Source: CALUTH01 sp964452495 (lineage in GTDB: Bacteria > Cyanobacteriota > Vampirovibrionia > Gastranaerophilales > Gastranaerophilaceae). From it: a DNA stretch of 33,126 nucleotides. Under the pieces are notes generated by a model. It did no database searches. It saw nothing but the letters and a program-made list of their open reading frames with translations, and was not told the DNA's origin. The stretch covers positions 1 to 33,126 of the forward strand of contig CAYVMC010000024.1 in NCBI GenBank assembly GCA_964452495.1. Direction: 5' to 3'. The translations under genes and the position numbers were made by a program. The first letter of the stretch is position 1. Each line of letters starts with the position of its first letter. This document shows positions 1 through 7,255 of this stretch, in pieces.

Positions 1-575
1 CAGCAATAGGAGACGACACCAGCAGCGGAAGTACAGCAGGAAATACAGGAAATAATAACAATAGCGGTAATGACAACAACAGTAATAACAACAACAATAA
101 CGATAACACAGGAGGAACTACCGGCGATGATGATATAGATGATCCTGTAACTCCAGAACCAGAAGTTGGCGACGATGATGACGACGATGATGATGACGAT
201 ATAGAAGATCCAGAAACTCCAGAACCAGAAGTTGGCGACGACGATGATGACGATGACGATGACGATGATGATGACGATGATGACATTGAACTGCCTAATG
301 GACACGTAGTAGCTGACCCGCAGCCAAGTATATCTAACCTTAGAAAAACATCTAATGAAGGTATATATTGCGAAGTGAAAGGTTTAGGTAATAACATTGA
401 CAGCGGCGGAAGTTATTGGGGAAAACAAAGACATTATTACTACAGTGATGAGTATGGTGTTTGGATTGAAATTGAAGGAGTATATAGTACGTCTTCTATC
501 AGTGGATTTACAGCTTCACCTTATACAGGAGAAGGTGCAAGCGAAATACAGGATACTTTCAAGGTTGGCTGGTAA
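1..575 (+). CDS. Asp-rich repeat protein, C-terminal part (5' end outside window)
   Basis: An open frame runs from the window edge (codons in phase with position 3) to a TAA at 573-575, so this is the C-terminal ~190 residues of a larger protein. The visible part starts Gly/Ser/Asn-rich and low-complexity. Two copies of a PETPEPEVG-like segment follow, ending in runs of 10 and 16 aspartates (171-200 and 237-284). A compact ~95-residue C-terminal domain follows, with Tyr/Trp/Gly-rich stretches and no transmembrane helix. The linker looks like an extracellular stalk or calcium-binding spacer, but no family is recognised and the N-terminus that would show export is missing. A strong hairpin terminator lies directly downstream, so this is the last gene of its transcript. 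Confidence 0.75.
   Translation, partial: AIGDDTSSGSTAGNTGNNNNSGNDNNSNNNNNNDNTGGTTGDDDIDDPVTPEPEVGDDDDDDDDDDIEDPETPEPEVGDDDDDDDDDDDDDDDDIELPNGHVVADPQPSISNLRKTSNEGIYCEVKGLGNNIDSGGSYWGKQRHYYYSDEYGVWIEIEGVYSTSSISGFTASPYTGEGASEIQDTFKVGW
141..284 (+). repeat. Imperfect in-frame tandem repeat encoding TPEPEVG plus poly-Asp
   Basis: The unit beginning GATCCTGTAACTCCAGAACC (141) recurs as GATCCAGAAACTCCAGAACC (207), each followed by CAGAAGTTGGC and a GAT/GAC run. The runs differ in length (10 against 16 Asp codons) and mix GAT with GAC. This pattern suggests repeat expansion with later codon drift. Confidence 0.85.
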
Positions 576-590
576 TAAATATAGAAATAA

Positions 591-640
591 ACAAACAACA
601 GGGGGTGTAAATACTTCCTGTTGTTTGTGCAAATGTTTTT
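591..640 (+). terminator. Rho-independent terminator after the Asp-rich protein gene
   Basis: ACAAACAACAGG (591-602) pairs perfectly with CCTGTTGTTTGT (617-628), a 12-bp stem with a 14-nt loop. A TTTTT tract follows at 636-640. Confidence 0.75.
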
Positions 641-787
641 ACTGAAATTAATTTATAGTTTTAGGCTGTTTAATCTGATTATTCAAATAAAAATAACGAA
701 TTTCCCGATACGAAGATCCTTCTGCCGTTAAATATGTGATATACTGAACTAGATAAACTGTTGAATTTAGTCATAAGTTTTTTTTTC

Positions 788-818
788 TTGACTTAGAGTA
801 GGCTCTAAGTGTTAAATT
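788..818 (+). promoter_or_regulatory. MerR-type promoter/operator of the aldo/keto reductase-Tat operon
   Basis: A perfect inverted repeat ACTTAGAG (791-798) / CTCTAAGT (803-810) with a 4-nt centre overlaps a TTGACT -35 (788-793). It sits before a TAAATT -10 (813-818), which gives a 19-bp spacer. An over-long spacer with a dyad between -35 and -10 is the hallmark of MerR-activated promoters, and the CTTAGAGT...CTCTAAG arms resemble the operators I know for AdhR/NmlR-type regulators of aldehyde response. The reductase start is at 864 with GGGGAG at 853-858, so the 5' leader would be about 40 nt. A MerR regulator of exactly this type is encoded at 4718-5131. Confidence 0.7.
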
Positions 819-863
819 ATTAGTAAACACTAAAATTTTAAAAATATTGTATGGGGAGAAAAT

Positions 864-2111
864 ATGGATAGACGTGATTTTATAAAAAGTTCTTTGCTTT
901 TTACAACCGGTGCTGTTTTGTTGAGCGGTTGTACTTTTAATAAGGAAACGGCTGCCGGTATTAAGCCGGGCAGCGGGATTACAACAGCCAAATTTAAGGG
1001 GCTTGATGTATCAATGTTAGGCTATGGTTGTATGCGTATGCCGATGAAATCTTCGGGTGGAATAGATGAAGAACTTAATAAGAAAATGGTTCAGCGTGCC
1101 ATGGAGGCAGGTGTGAATTATTATGATACGGCTTATATGTACATGGGCGGCAAAAGTGAAGAAATTACCGGACGTGCGATTAAGCCTTATGATAGAGCAT
1201 CGTTTAATCTTACTACTAAAATGCCTGTAATGATGCTTGAAAAAGAACAAGATGTTGAAAGAATTTTCAACGAACAGCTTAAACGCTGCCAGACAGGGTA
1301 TTTTGATTTTTATCTTGTACACTGCTTAAATAAAAAAAATTGGGAAAACACCAAAAAATACAATGTTATCCCTTTTCTTGAAAGGATGAAAAAAGAAGGA
1401 AAAATCAGATATTTGGGGTTCTCTCATCACGATACTCCAGAATTACTACAGGAAATTATTGATTATTATGATAAGTGGGAATTCGTTCAGCTGCAGATAA
1501 ATCGTCTTGATTGGAAAACGACACGTGGAGAAGAACAGTATAATATTGCAAGAAAAGCAAATCTTCCGATTGTTGTAATGGAACCTTTACGAGGTGGTTT
1601 GCTTGCCAATCTTAATGCAGAAGCAACTAAAATTTTAAAAGATTACAATCCTGACGCTAGTGTTGCCTCATGGGCTTTCCGGTGGCTTGCCGGATTAGAG
1701 GGAATTCTCACAATGCTTAGCGGTATGAGTACGCCTGAACATCTGGAGGATAATATTAAAATATTTACTAACCTTAAACCGCTTTCGGCAGAAGAACAGA
1801 CAGTTTATGACAGGGCAATTGCTGCACACTTAAAACAGTCTGCAATTGGCTGTACAGCCTGCCGCTATTGTGAATGCCCCGTCGGGGTAAATATTGCCGG
1901 ACTTTTCTCTCTGTATAATCAATATATATATGATAGCCGTGATAATAAGAATATAAGTTTTGTCACTCATTACGAGGCACTTAAAGAGTCAGAGCGTGCG
2001 GATAAATGTATAAAATGCGGTTTATGTAAACCAAAATGCCCGCAGCAATTGGATATTCCGGAATTATTGTCACAGGTTCATCAAGCATACTTGAAGGCTA
2101 AAGGTGCCTAG
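864..2111 (+). CDS. Tat-exported lipoprotein aldo/keto reductase with C-terminal 4Fe-4S domain
   Basis: A 415-residue protein. The N-terminus has a twin-arginine signal (RRDFIK, residues 3-8), a hydrophobic stretch and the lipobox LSGC with Cys23, so it should be exported folded by Tat and lipid-anchored. The aldo/keto reductase barrel keeps the catalytic tetrad: Asp88 and Tyr93 in DTAYMY, Lys119 and His153 (LVHC). The C-terminus has two cysteine clusters, C330-C333-C336-C338 and CIKCGLCKPKC (382-392), as in the ferredoxin-tailed reductases of COG1453. Family members normally use NAD(P)H in the cytosol; export suggests that electrons come through the iron-sulfur clusters, which is inference. 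Start chosen from GGGGAG 5 nt upstream. It is the first gene of the operon with the polyferredoxin, tatA and tatC, behind a MerR-type promoter. Confidence 0.88.
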   Translation: MDRRDFIKSSLLFTTGAVLLSGCTFNKETAAGIKPGSGITTAKFKGLDVSMLGYGCMRMPMKSSGGIDEELNKKMVQRAMEAGVNYYDTAYMYMGGKSEEITGRAIKPYDRASFNLTTKMPVMMLEKEQDVERIFNEQLKRCQTGYFDFYLVHCLNKKNWENTKKYNVIPFLERMKKEGKIRYLGFSHHDTPELLQEIIDYYDKWEFVQLQINRLDWKTTRGEEQYNIARKANLPIVVMEPLRGGLLANLNAEATKILKDYNPDASVASWAFRWLAGLEGILTMLSGMSTPEHLEDNIKIFTNLKPLSAEEQTVYDRAIAAHLKQSAIGCTACRYCECPVGVNIAGLFSLYNQYIYDSRDNKNISFVTHYEALKESERADKCIKCGLCKPKCPQQLDIPELLSQVHQAYLKAKGA

Positions 2112-2113
2112 AT

Positions 2114-3424
2114 ATGAAGTTTTTGGGGAATAAAAAACCTTATATAATAAGAATTACAGCAGCGGTATTATTTTTTGCAGCGGAAGTATTGGCTTTTTTC
2201 CCTGTAGGGAAAGGTTTGACGGGAATATTGTCATTTAGTTTTGCACCTGCTGCTGCACGGCTGATTGTTGATTTTTCAATGGCTGCATTAATTATTGTTG
2301 CGGTTAATCTGCTTATTGCATTTTTCTTCGGGCGGTTTTATTGTTCTGTTTTTTGTACCTTAGGGCTTTTGCAGGATATTATAGGGACAATATTTAGACG
2401 CAAAACTGGAAAAACTATAAATTTGCCATATATCAGGTATGGTATTCTTGCAGTGACTACAGGTTTTATGTTTTTAGGAGTAACTGCAATACTGAGGTTT
2501 TTAGATCCTTATTCCAATTTTGGAAATATTGTTACCGGTATTCTTAATTTTAAAACAGTTTCAATATTTACGTTTATTCCTCTTATTATAATAGTTATCT
2601 TTGTAATCCTGAAAAATAGAATATTTTGTACGGTAATTTGTCCTGTTGGTACGATTTTGGGGCTTTGTTCGAAATACAGTTCTAATAAACTCGGTATTTC
2701 TCAGTCCGTATGCAAAGGCTGCGGTCTGTGTGAAAAAGAGTGTCCAACCGGTGCTATAAACTCTAAAGAAAAAACTTTGGATAATGAGCGTTGTATCCGT
2801 TGTATGCGCTGCATGGCAGCTTGTCCGGGGGGCGGGATAGGTTACGGTAAAGCAGAGAAAGAAAAATTTATACCTTCAAGACGTGCGTTTATTGCAACGG
2901 GTATAATAAGTATTATCGCTGTCGGCGTACTGGCTAAAGGCAAAGAGTTTGTACATTTAATGGCAGATGGCTTGAAAAAACGTCCGATTTGCCCTCCAGG
3001 GGTACAATCTGTTGAGAGTTTTATATCTAAATGTACAAACTGCGGACTCTGTGTGGAACATTGTAAAGGTAAAATCCTAAGGAAGCCTGATGCAGAATAT
3101 GAAACGGTACATGTTGATTTTTCAAACGGGCAATGTATGTTCGATTGTAAAAGTTGTTCGGAGGTATGTCCTACAGGTGCTATAAGAAAGATGACTTTAG
3201 AAGAAAAACAAAATTGCCGTATCGGGCTTGCAAGGTTTAATTATGAAAAATGTTCAAAATGCGGACTTTGTGCGGCAAAATGTCCTAAAAGCGCGATTGA
3301 ACATAAACATGGACAGTTGCCGGTTTATATGGCATCAAAATGTATCGGCTGCGGGGTATGTCAGAATATTTGCCCTGTCGATGCTATAGAAATAGTTGCC
3401 ATAAATCCGCAGTCTCAGATATAA
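2114..3424 (+). CDS. NapH/NapG-like fused membrane polyferredoxin with internal twin-arginine motif
   Basis: A 436-residue protein starting 2 nt after the reductase stop. Residues 1-170 hold about four membrane helices with the NapH/CcoG-type motifs FYCSVFCTLG (76-84) and FCTVICPVG (171-179). Two 4Fe-4S motifs follow (C200-C210 and C227-C237), predicted cytoplasmic. Then comes SRRAFI (255-260) immediately before a hydrophobic helix (258-274), which looks like the Tat signal of a NapG/MauM ferredoxin. After it lie further cysteine clusters: 307-317, 341-352, 380-390 and 410-420. The most economical reading is a NapH+NapG fusion, with clusters on both sides of the membrane for electron transfer to the exported reductase. 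Topology and direction of electron flow are inferred. Confidence 0.85.
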   Translation: MKFLGNKKPYIIRITAAVLFFAAEVLAFFPVGKGLTGILSFSFAPAAARLIVDFSMAALIIVAVNLLIAFFFGRFYCSVFCTLGLLQDIIGTIFRRKTGKTINLPYIRYGILAVTTGFMFLGVTAILRFLDPYSNFGNIVTGILNFKTVSIFTFIPLIIIVIFVILKNRIFCTVICPVGTILGLCSKYSSNKLGISQSVCKGCGLCEKECPTGAINSKEKTLDNERCIRCMRCMAACPGGGIGYGKAEKEKFIPSRRAFIATGIISIIAVGVLAKGKEFVHLMADGLKKRPICPPGVQSVESFISKCTNCGLCVEHCKGKILRKPDAEYETVHVDFSNGQCMFDCKSCSEVCPTGAIRKMTLEEKQNCRIGLARFNYEKCSKCGLCAAKCPKSAIEHKHGQLPVYMASKCIGCGVCQNICPVDAIEIVAINPQSQI

Positions 3425-3449
3425 TATTAATTAAGAAATAGGAGAAGAT

Positions 3450-3668
3450 ATGTCTATCGGATTTACTGAAATATTTTTAATTATAGTTGTAGTACTGCTG
3501 CTTTTCGGCTCAAAGCGTATTCCTGAACTTGCAAAGGCACTTGGCAGAGCATCTTACGAGTTTAAGAATGCAAAAGAAACGCTTAAAAAAGAAGCACAGG
3601 AACTAGCCGACAGCGCTCAAAAAGCTGCGGAAGCAGAAGCAAAGAAAGATGAAGAAGTCAGACAGTAA
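3450..3668 (+). CDS. tatA: Twin-arginine translocase subunit TatA
   Basis: A 72-residue protein with the TatA/B/E layout: a short N-terminal membrane helix (residues 4-20), the hinge FGSKRIPELAKALG, then an amphipathic helix and a charged, Lys/Glu/Ala-rich tail. TatA oligomerises to let folded proteins cross the membrane. AGGAGA 6-8 nt upstream of ATG supports the start. Its 3' end overlaps tatC by 20 nt, so the two are co-translated. It follows two genes whose products carry twin-arginine motifs, which places the exporter with its likely substrates. No separate tatB is present, as is common in minimal TatAC systems. Confidence 0.93.
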   Translation: MSIGFTEIFLIIVVVLLLFGSKRIPELAKALGRASYEFKNAKETLKKEAQELADSAQKAAEAEAKKDEEVRQ

Positions 3669-4389
3669 TAGTATTGATGATGACAATCAATCTTTTATAT
3701 CCCATCTTGAAGCCTTAAGGGGTATGTTGCTGCGTTCAATAATTGCGGTTGTGCTGTTGTCGCCTTTGGGGTTCTATTTTGCACCTAAATTTATTGATTT
3801 TCTTGTTGCTATTTCTCTGCCTGAAGGAATGACAAAATTGCACTATTTCTCCCCTATGGAGGTCTTTATTATACAGTTAAAGGCTGGGATTGTTCTTGCC
3901 TTTATACTTGCATCGCCGGTTATTGCCTACGAGGTCAGGAAATTTGTATTGCCTGCACTATATGAAAATGAACGTAAATTTCTCGGTTGGTTTATGACGC
4001 TTTTTGTTATTTTATTTTTATCTGGCTGTGCGTTCTGTATATTTTTAATTCTTCCTCTTGTTATGAATTTTTCTGCCGGTTTCATTAGTGAAAATTTGGA
4101 GCCTACAATTGGTCTTTCTAATTTTGTTAATCTTGCCTCCGGATTAATTTTAGCATTTGGATTAATGTTCCAATTTCCGCTGGCAGTGCTTGCAGGGGTA
4201 AAATTCGGGCTTGTAGAAGTTGAAACCTTAAGAAATTTAAGACCGTATATTATTGTAATTATCCTTATTCTTGCGGCTATTTTCACCCCGCCGGATGTAG
4301 TAAGCCAGTTGATGCTGGGAGTTCCTACATGGCTGCTGTTTGAGGCTGGACTTCTTGCTGCATCATTTATTGAGAAGAAAAAGAGGTAA
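3649..4389 (+). CDS. tatC: Twin-arginine translocase subunit TatC
   Basis: A 246-residue polytopic protein with six predicted helices and typical TatC signatures: FISHLEALR near the N-terminus, LHYFSPMEVF, and ASPVIAYEVRKFVLPAL with the conserved Glu that binds twin-arginine signals. TatC is the receptor of the Tat system. The start lies inside tatA (20-nt overlap) and has only a weak purine-rich ribosome site, which suggests translational coupling. The last 23 nt overlap the end of the convergent hypothetical gene at 4367-4705. Confidence 0.93.
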   Translation: MKKSDSNSIDDDNQSFISHLEALRGMLLRSIIAVVLLSPLGFYFAPKFIDFLVAISLPEGMTKLHYFSPMEVFIIQLKAGIVLAFILASPVIAYEVRKFVLPALYENERKFLGWFMTLFVILFLSGCAFCIFLILPLVMNFSAGFISENLEPTIGLSNFVNLASGLILAFGLMFQFPLAVLAGVKFGLVEVETLRNLRPYIIVIILILAAIFTPPDVVSQLMLGVPTWLLFEAGLLAASFIEKKKR

Positions 4390-4705
4390 GCCCTAATTTT
4401 TTGTAAATATCTGACTGTTTAACTTTTTTGGCTTTTTCTTTCATATATTTTTCAGGCTTTGCTCGCAGATCCATAAATAATTTTTTAGGTATTAAGTCAA
4501 GAAACTTGTCTGCATGTTTTCCGGTTAGGATATATAAAAGATTTTTACGGTGTGGTTCTTTTTTAATAAATGTTATTGTATCGGGCATTTCACGTTGGAT
4601 GTTTGATTTAATATCATTCAGCTGGTGTGTATGTCCCTTCACTTTTAAGAATTTTTGGAAATTTGTGGGTGATTGGTCTTTGTTTGTGATGTTGGATATT
4701 AACAT
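4367..4705 (-). CDS. Small basic hypothetical protein downstream of the MerR regulator
   Basis: 112 residues, Lys-rich, with no signal peptide or membrane helix; no family recognised. The N-terminus (MLISNITNKDQSPTNFQKFL) resembles the short Asn/Phe-rich leaders of other hypothetical proteins in this window. AGGG lies 10 nt upstream of the ATG and overlaps the stop codon of the merR gene (4718-4720), so the two genes are probably one transcript with coupled translation. The 3' end overlaps tatC on the other strand by 23 nt. The opposite-strand open frame at 4428-4796 is judged a shadow. Confidence 0.65.
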   Translation of the reverse strand: MLISNITNKDQSPTNFQKFLKVKGHTHQLNDIKSNIQREMPDTITFIKKEPHRKNLLYILTGKHADKFLDLIPKKLFMDLRAKPEKYMKEKAKKVKQSDIYKKLGLTSFSSQ

Positions 4706-4717
4706 AATTTTTGTTCC

Positions 4718-5131
4718 CTATATTTTAGTGCTTTGTGAAACTTTATTCATCGGATTCCATGAGTCTTTTAGATTGTTTTTTATAATTGATTGGTAAAAGT
4801 TTTCTTTATATTCTAACATATCAAGTTGCTTTTTTAAGTTTTCTATTTGCTGTAAGACTTTGCTTTTTGTAGATGTGATAATCTCAAATCGTTCTTTTAC
4901 TGTTGAATCACCTTCAATACATAATTCTATATAGCGTTTTATTGCTTTATTTTCTGTTCCTGCAGCACGGAGGCATTTTACTATTTTAACCCATTCAAGG
5001 TCATTTTCTGAAAACTGGCGTATATTGTTCTTATCCCTTGTGACAAAAGGAAAGAAACCTGACTTTGCCCAGAATCTAAGAGTATGTTCCGATACATCCA
5101 TCTTCTCAGAAACTTCTTTTATAGTGTACAT
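4718..5131 (-). CDS. MerR-family transcriptional regulator, AdhR/NmlR-like
   Basis: 137 residues from the ATG at 5131, chosen because GGAGGT (5137-5142) sits 5 nt upstream; an upstream in-frame ATG at 5158 lacks such a site. The N-terminal winged helix-turn-helix reads YTIKEVSEKMDVSEHTLRFW, the typical MerR start. The following NIRQFSENDLEWV...KCLRAAG segment places a cysteine at residue 53, equivalent to the conserved Cys that AdhR-type regulators use for aldehyde or thiol stress. A C-terminal coiled coil (about 75-115) should mediate dimerisation. The matching operator is in front of the aldo/keto reductase operon (788-818), read towards this gene. The regulator is therefore probably an activator of that operon. 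Confidence 0.85.
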   Translation of the reverse strand: MYTIKEVSEKMDVSEHTLRFWAKSGFFPFVTRDKNNIRQFSENDLEWVKIVKCLRAAGTENKAIKRYIELCIEGDSTVKERFEIITSTKSKVLQQIENLKKQLDMLEYKENFYQSIIKNNLKDSWNPMNKVSQSTKI

Positions 5132-5156
5132 TGCGTACCTCCGGTAATATTGTAGC

Positions 5157-5171
5157 ATGAAAGATTTTCAT
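5157..5171. promoter_or_regulatory. Small palindrome upstream of merR
   Basis: ATGAAA-GAT-TTTCAT is a perfect 6-bp dyad in the merR/galE divergent intergenic region, about 25 nt upstream of the merR start codon. It could be an operator, but it does not match the CTTAGAGT-type operator, so MerR autoregulation through it is not supported. Confidence 0.25.
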
Positions 5172-5195
5172 TTTAAAATATACCTTCATAACCGG

Positions 5196-5224
5196 TTGAC
5201 AGCTTAAATAATTCTTTACTTTAA
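5196..5224 (+). promoter_or_regulatory. Candidate promoter of the sugar-nucleotide operon
   Basis: A consensus TTGACA -35 (5196-5201) is followed after 15-17 nt by weak -10 choices (TACTTT 5217-5222 or CTTTAA 5219-5224). It lies 55-80 nt upstream of galE, whose ribosome site AAGGAG is at 5265-5270. Confidence 0.45.
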
Positions 5225-5278
5225 AGCTAAATTGTGCAATCATTGTTGTATTGAAATAATCTTCAAGGAGAGTTTAAT

Positions 5279-6298
5279 ATGATACTTGTCACGGGTGGAG
5301 CAGGTTACATTGGAAGTCATACTGTTGTTAATTTTTTAAATCACGGAATCAAAGATATATTAATTTTTGATAGTCTGGAAACCGGTCATATAGAGACAGT
5401 AAAAGAACTCCAGAAAATATCTTCATCAGTAAAATTTATACAGGGTGACTTGAAAAATATTGGTGATTTGGAAAACGTTTTTGCTAACAACAAAATTGAT
5501 GCTGTTATACATTTTGCTGCGTATTCACTTGTTGAAGAAAGTGTAGTAAATCCGAGAAAATATTATAATAACAATGTTTGTGGGACCCTAAATTTATTAA
5601 ATACAATGATTGATTATGATTGCAAGAAAATAGTATTTTCATCAACCTGTGCAACATACGGTGAGCCTGAATATACCCCGATAGATGAAGAACACCCGCA
5701 AAATCCTATTAATCCTTACGGGGCTTCAAAATTTATGGTTGAAAGGATAATGAAGGATTATGGAACGGCATACGGGCTTAAGTCTATTTTATTGAGATAT
5801 TTTAATGTCGCCGGTGCAGACAGTGATACACGAATTGGAGAATGGCATGAACCTGAATCTCATGTTATTCCTAGAATATTGAAATCCGCACTAAAGGCTG
5901 ATAATTCATCTTTTAAAATCTTTGGCGGAGATTATGAAACAATTGATGGTACATGTATCAGAGATTATGTTAATGTTGAAGATTTAGCAGAGGCTCATTA
6001 CCTTGCATATTCTTATTTAAATACTGAAAACCGTTCGGAGGTTTTCAATGTAGGAACGGAACAAGGGGATAGTGTTAAGAAGGTTTTTGAGGTTTGTCAA
6101 AAAGTTATAGGGAAGGAAATACCTGTTGAAATGGCACCAAGGCGTTCAGGTGATCCTGCTAAACTTTATGCTAATGCGGATAAAATTAAAAGTATACTTG
6201 GTTGGCAACCTGCGCATACACTACAGGAAAGTGTATCTTCTGCATATATGTGGGAGAAAAAATTAGATAAAATGCTGGATGTGACACTGATTAGTTAA
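5279..6298 (+). CDS. galE: UDP-glucose 4-epimerase
   Basis: 339 residues, the usual GalE length. It is an extended short-chain dehydrogenase with the NAD-binding GGAGYIGSH at the N-terminus, the substrate-site SSTCATYG and the catalytic Tyr-x3-Lys in NPYGASK. NVAGAD and GTCIRDYVNVEDLA are typical of GalE. It interconverts UDP-glucose and UDP-galactose in the cytosol. It is the first gene of a six-gene run making activated sugars for surface glycans; AAGGAG lies 8 nt before the ATG and the next gene starts 12 nt after the stop. Confidence 0.93.
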   Translation: MILVTGGAGYIGSHTVVNFLNHGIKDILIFDSLETGHIETVKELQKISSSVKFIQGDLKNIGDLENVFANNKIDAVIHFAAYSLVEESVVNPRKYYNNNVCGTLNLLNTMIDYDCKKIVFSSTCATYGEPEYTPIDEEHPQNPINPYGASKFMVERIMKDYGTAYGLKSILLRYFNVAGADSDTRIGEWHEPESHVIPRILKSALKADNSSFKIFGGDYETIDGTCIRDYVNVEDLAEAHYLAYSYLNTENRSEVFNVGTEQGDSVKKVFEVCQKVIGKEIPVEMAPRRSGDPAKLYANADKIKSILGWQPAHTLQESVSSAYMWEKKLDKMLDVTLIS

Positions 6299-6310
6299 TA
6301 GGGTGATTTA

Positions 6311-7255
6311 ATGAAAAGGATACTGGTAACTGGTGGCGCCGGTTTTATCGGCAGTCATTTATGTAAAAGATTACTTAATGAAGGCAATGATGTAATTTGT
6401 CTTGATAATTTTTTTACAGGGTGTAAGGATAATATAAGAGAACTTCTTGCCAGTGATCATTTTGAACTTGTAAGGCATGATATAACAAAGGAATATTATG
6501 CAGAAGTTGATCAGATTTATAATCTGGCATGTCCTGCAAGTCCGCCGCATTATCAGTATAATCCAATTAAAACCATGAAAACATCTGTTCTTGGCATGAT
6601 AAATATGCTCGGGCTTGCAAAAAGATGTAAAGGAACGATTTTACAGGCATCAACAAGCGAAGTATACGGAGATCCTGCTGTACATCCGCAGGTGGAAAGT
6701 TACTGGGGGAATGTTAATCCTATAGGGATAAGAAGCTGTTATGATGAGGGGAAGCGTTGTGCTGAAACTCTTATGATGGATTATCACCGTCAAAACGGGG
6801 TTAATATTAGAATTGTTCGTATATTTAATACTTATGGTCCCAATATGGATATGAATGACGGGCGTGTTGTTTCTAATTTTATTGTTCAGGCGCTTAAAGG
6901 CGAAGATATTACCATTTATGGTGATGGTACTCAAACCCGATCATTTTGTTATGTTTCAGATTTAGTAGACGGAATAATCAGGATGATGAATAACCCTCAA
7001 AACTCAACGGGACCTATTAATCTGGGCAATCCATCGGAGTTTACAATTGGTGATTTTGCAAAACTTGTTATTAAAATGACAAATTCTAATTCAAAACTTG
7101 TGTACCGGCCTCTTCCTATGGATGACCCGTGCCGCAGACGTCCTGATATAACGGCAGCAAAAAAGCTCATTGATTGGGAACCTAAAGTCAGTGTTGAAGA
7201 AGGATTGAAAAACACTATAGAGTATTTTGAACGTAAGATTAAGGAGTGTAATTAA
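6311..7255 (+). CDS. UDP-glucuronate decarboxylase (UDP-xylose synthase)
   Basis: 314 residues, an extended SDR of the bacterial UXS type. It has TGGAGFIGSHLC, NLACPASPPHYQ and STSEVYGDP, the catalytic Tyr-x3-Lys in CYDEGKR, and RIFNTYGPNM. NACPASP-type and YDEGKR motifs separate UXS from GalE-like epimerases. It converts UDP-glucuronate to UDP-xylose. The substrate is made by the next gene: the stop TAA (7253-7255) shares its last A with the ATG of the UDP-glucose dehydrogenase gene, so the pair is tightly coupled. Confidence 0.9.
   Translation: MKRILVTGGAGFIGSHLCKRLLNEGNDVICLDNFFTGCKDNIRELLASDHFELVRHDITKEYYAEVDQIYNLACPASPPHYQYNPIKTMKTSVLGMINMLGLAKRCKGTILQASTSEVYGDPAVHPQVESYWGNVNPIGIRSCYDEGKRCAETLMMDYHRQNGVNIRIVRIFNTYGPNMDMNDGRVVSNFIVQALKGEDITIYGDGTQTRSFCYVSDLVDGIIRMMNNPQNSTGPINLGNPSEFTIGDFAKLVIKMTNSNSKLVYRPLPMDDPCRRRPDITAAKKLIDWEPKVSVEEGLKNTIEYFERKIKECN

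Noticed and set aside
397..645. 82-codon plus-strand frame
   Set aside because: It overlaps the C-terminal domain of the Asp-rich protein in another frame and runs through the terminator hairpin.
4428..4796. 122-codon open frame on the plus strand
   Set aside because: Antisense to the small gene at 4367-4705, which has a ribosome site, a sensible charged composition and coupling to merR. The plus-strand frame has none of these.
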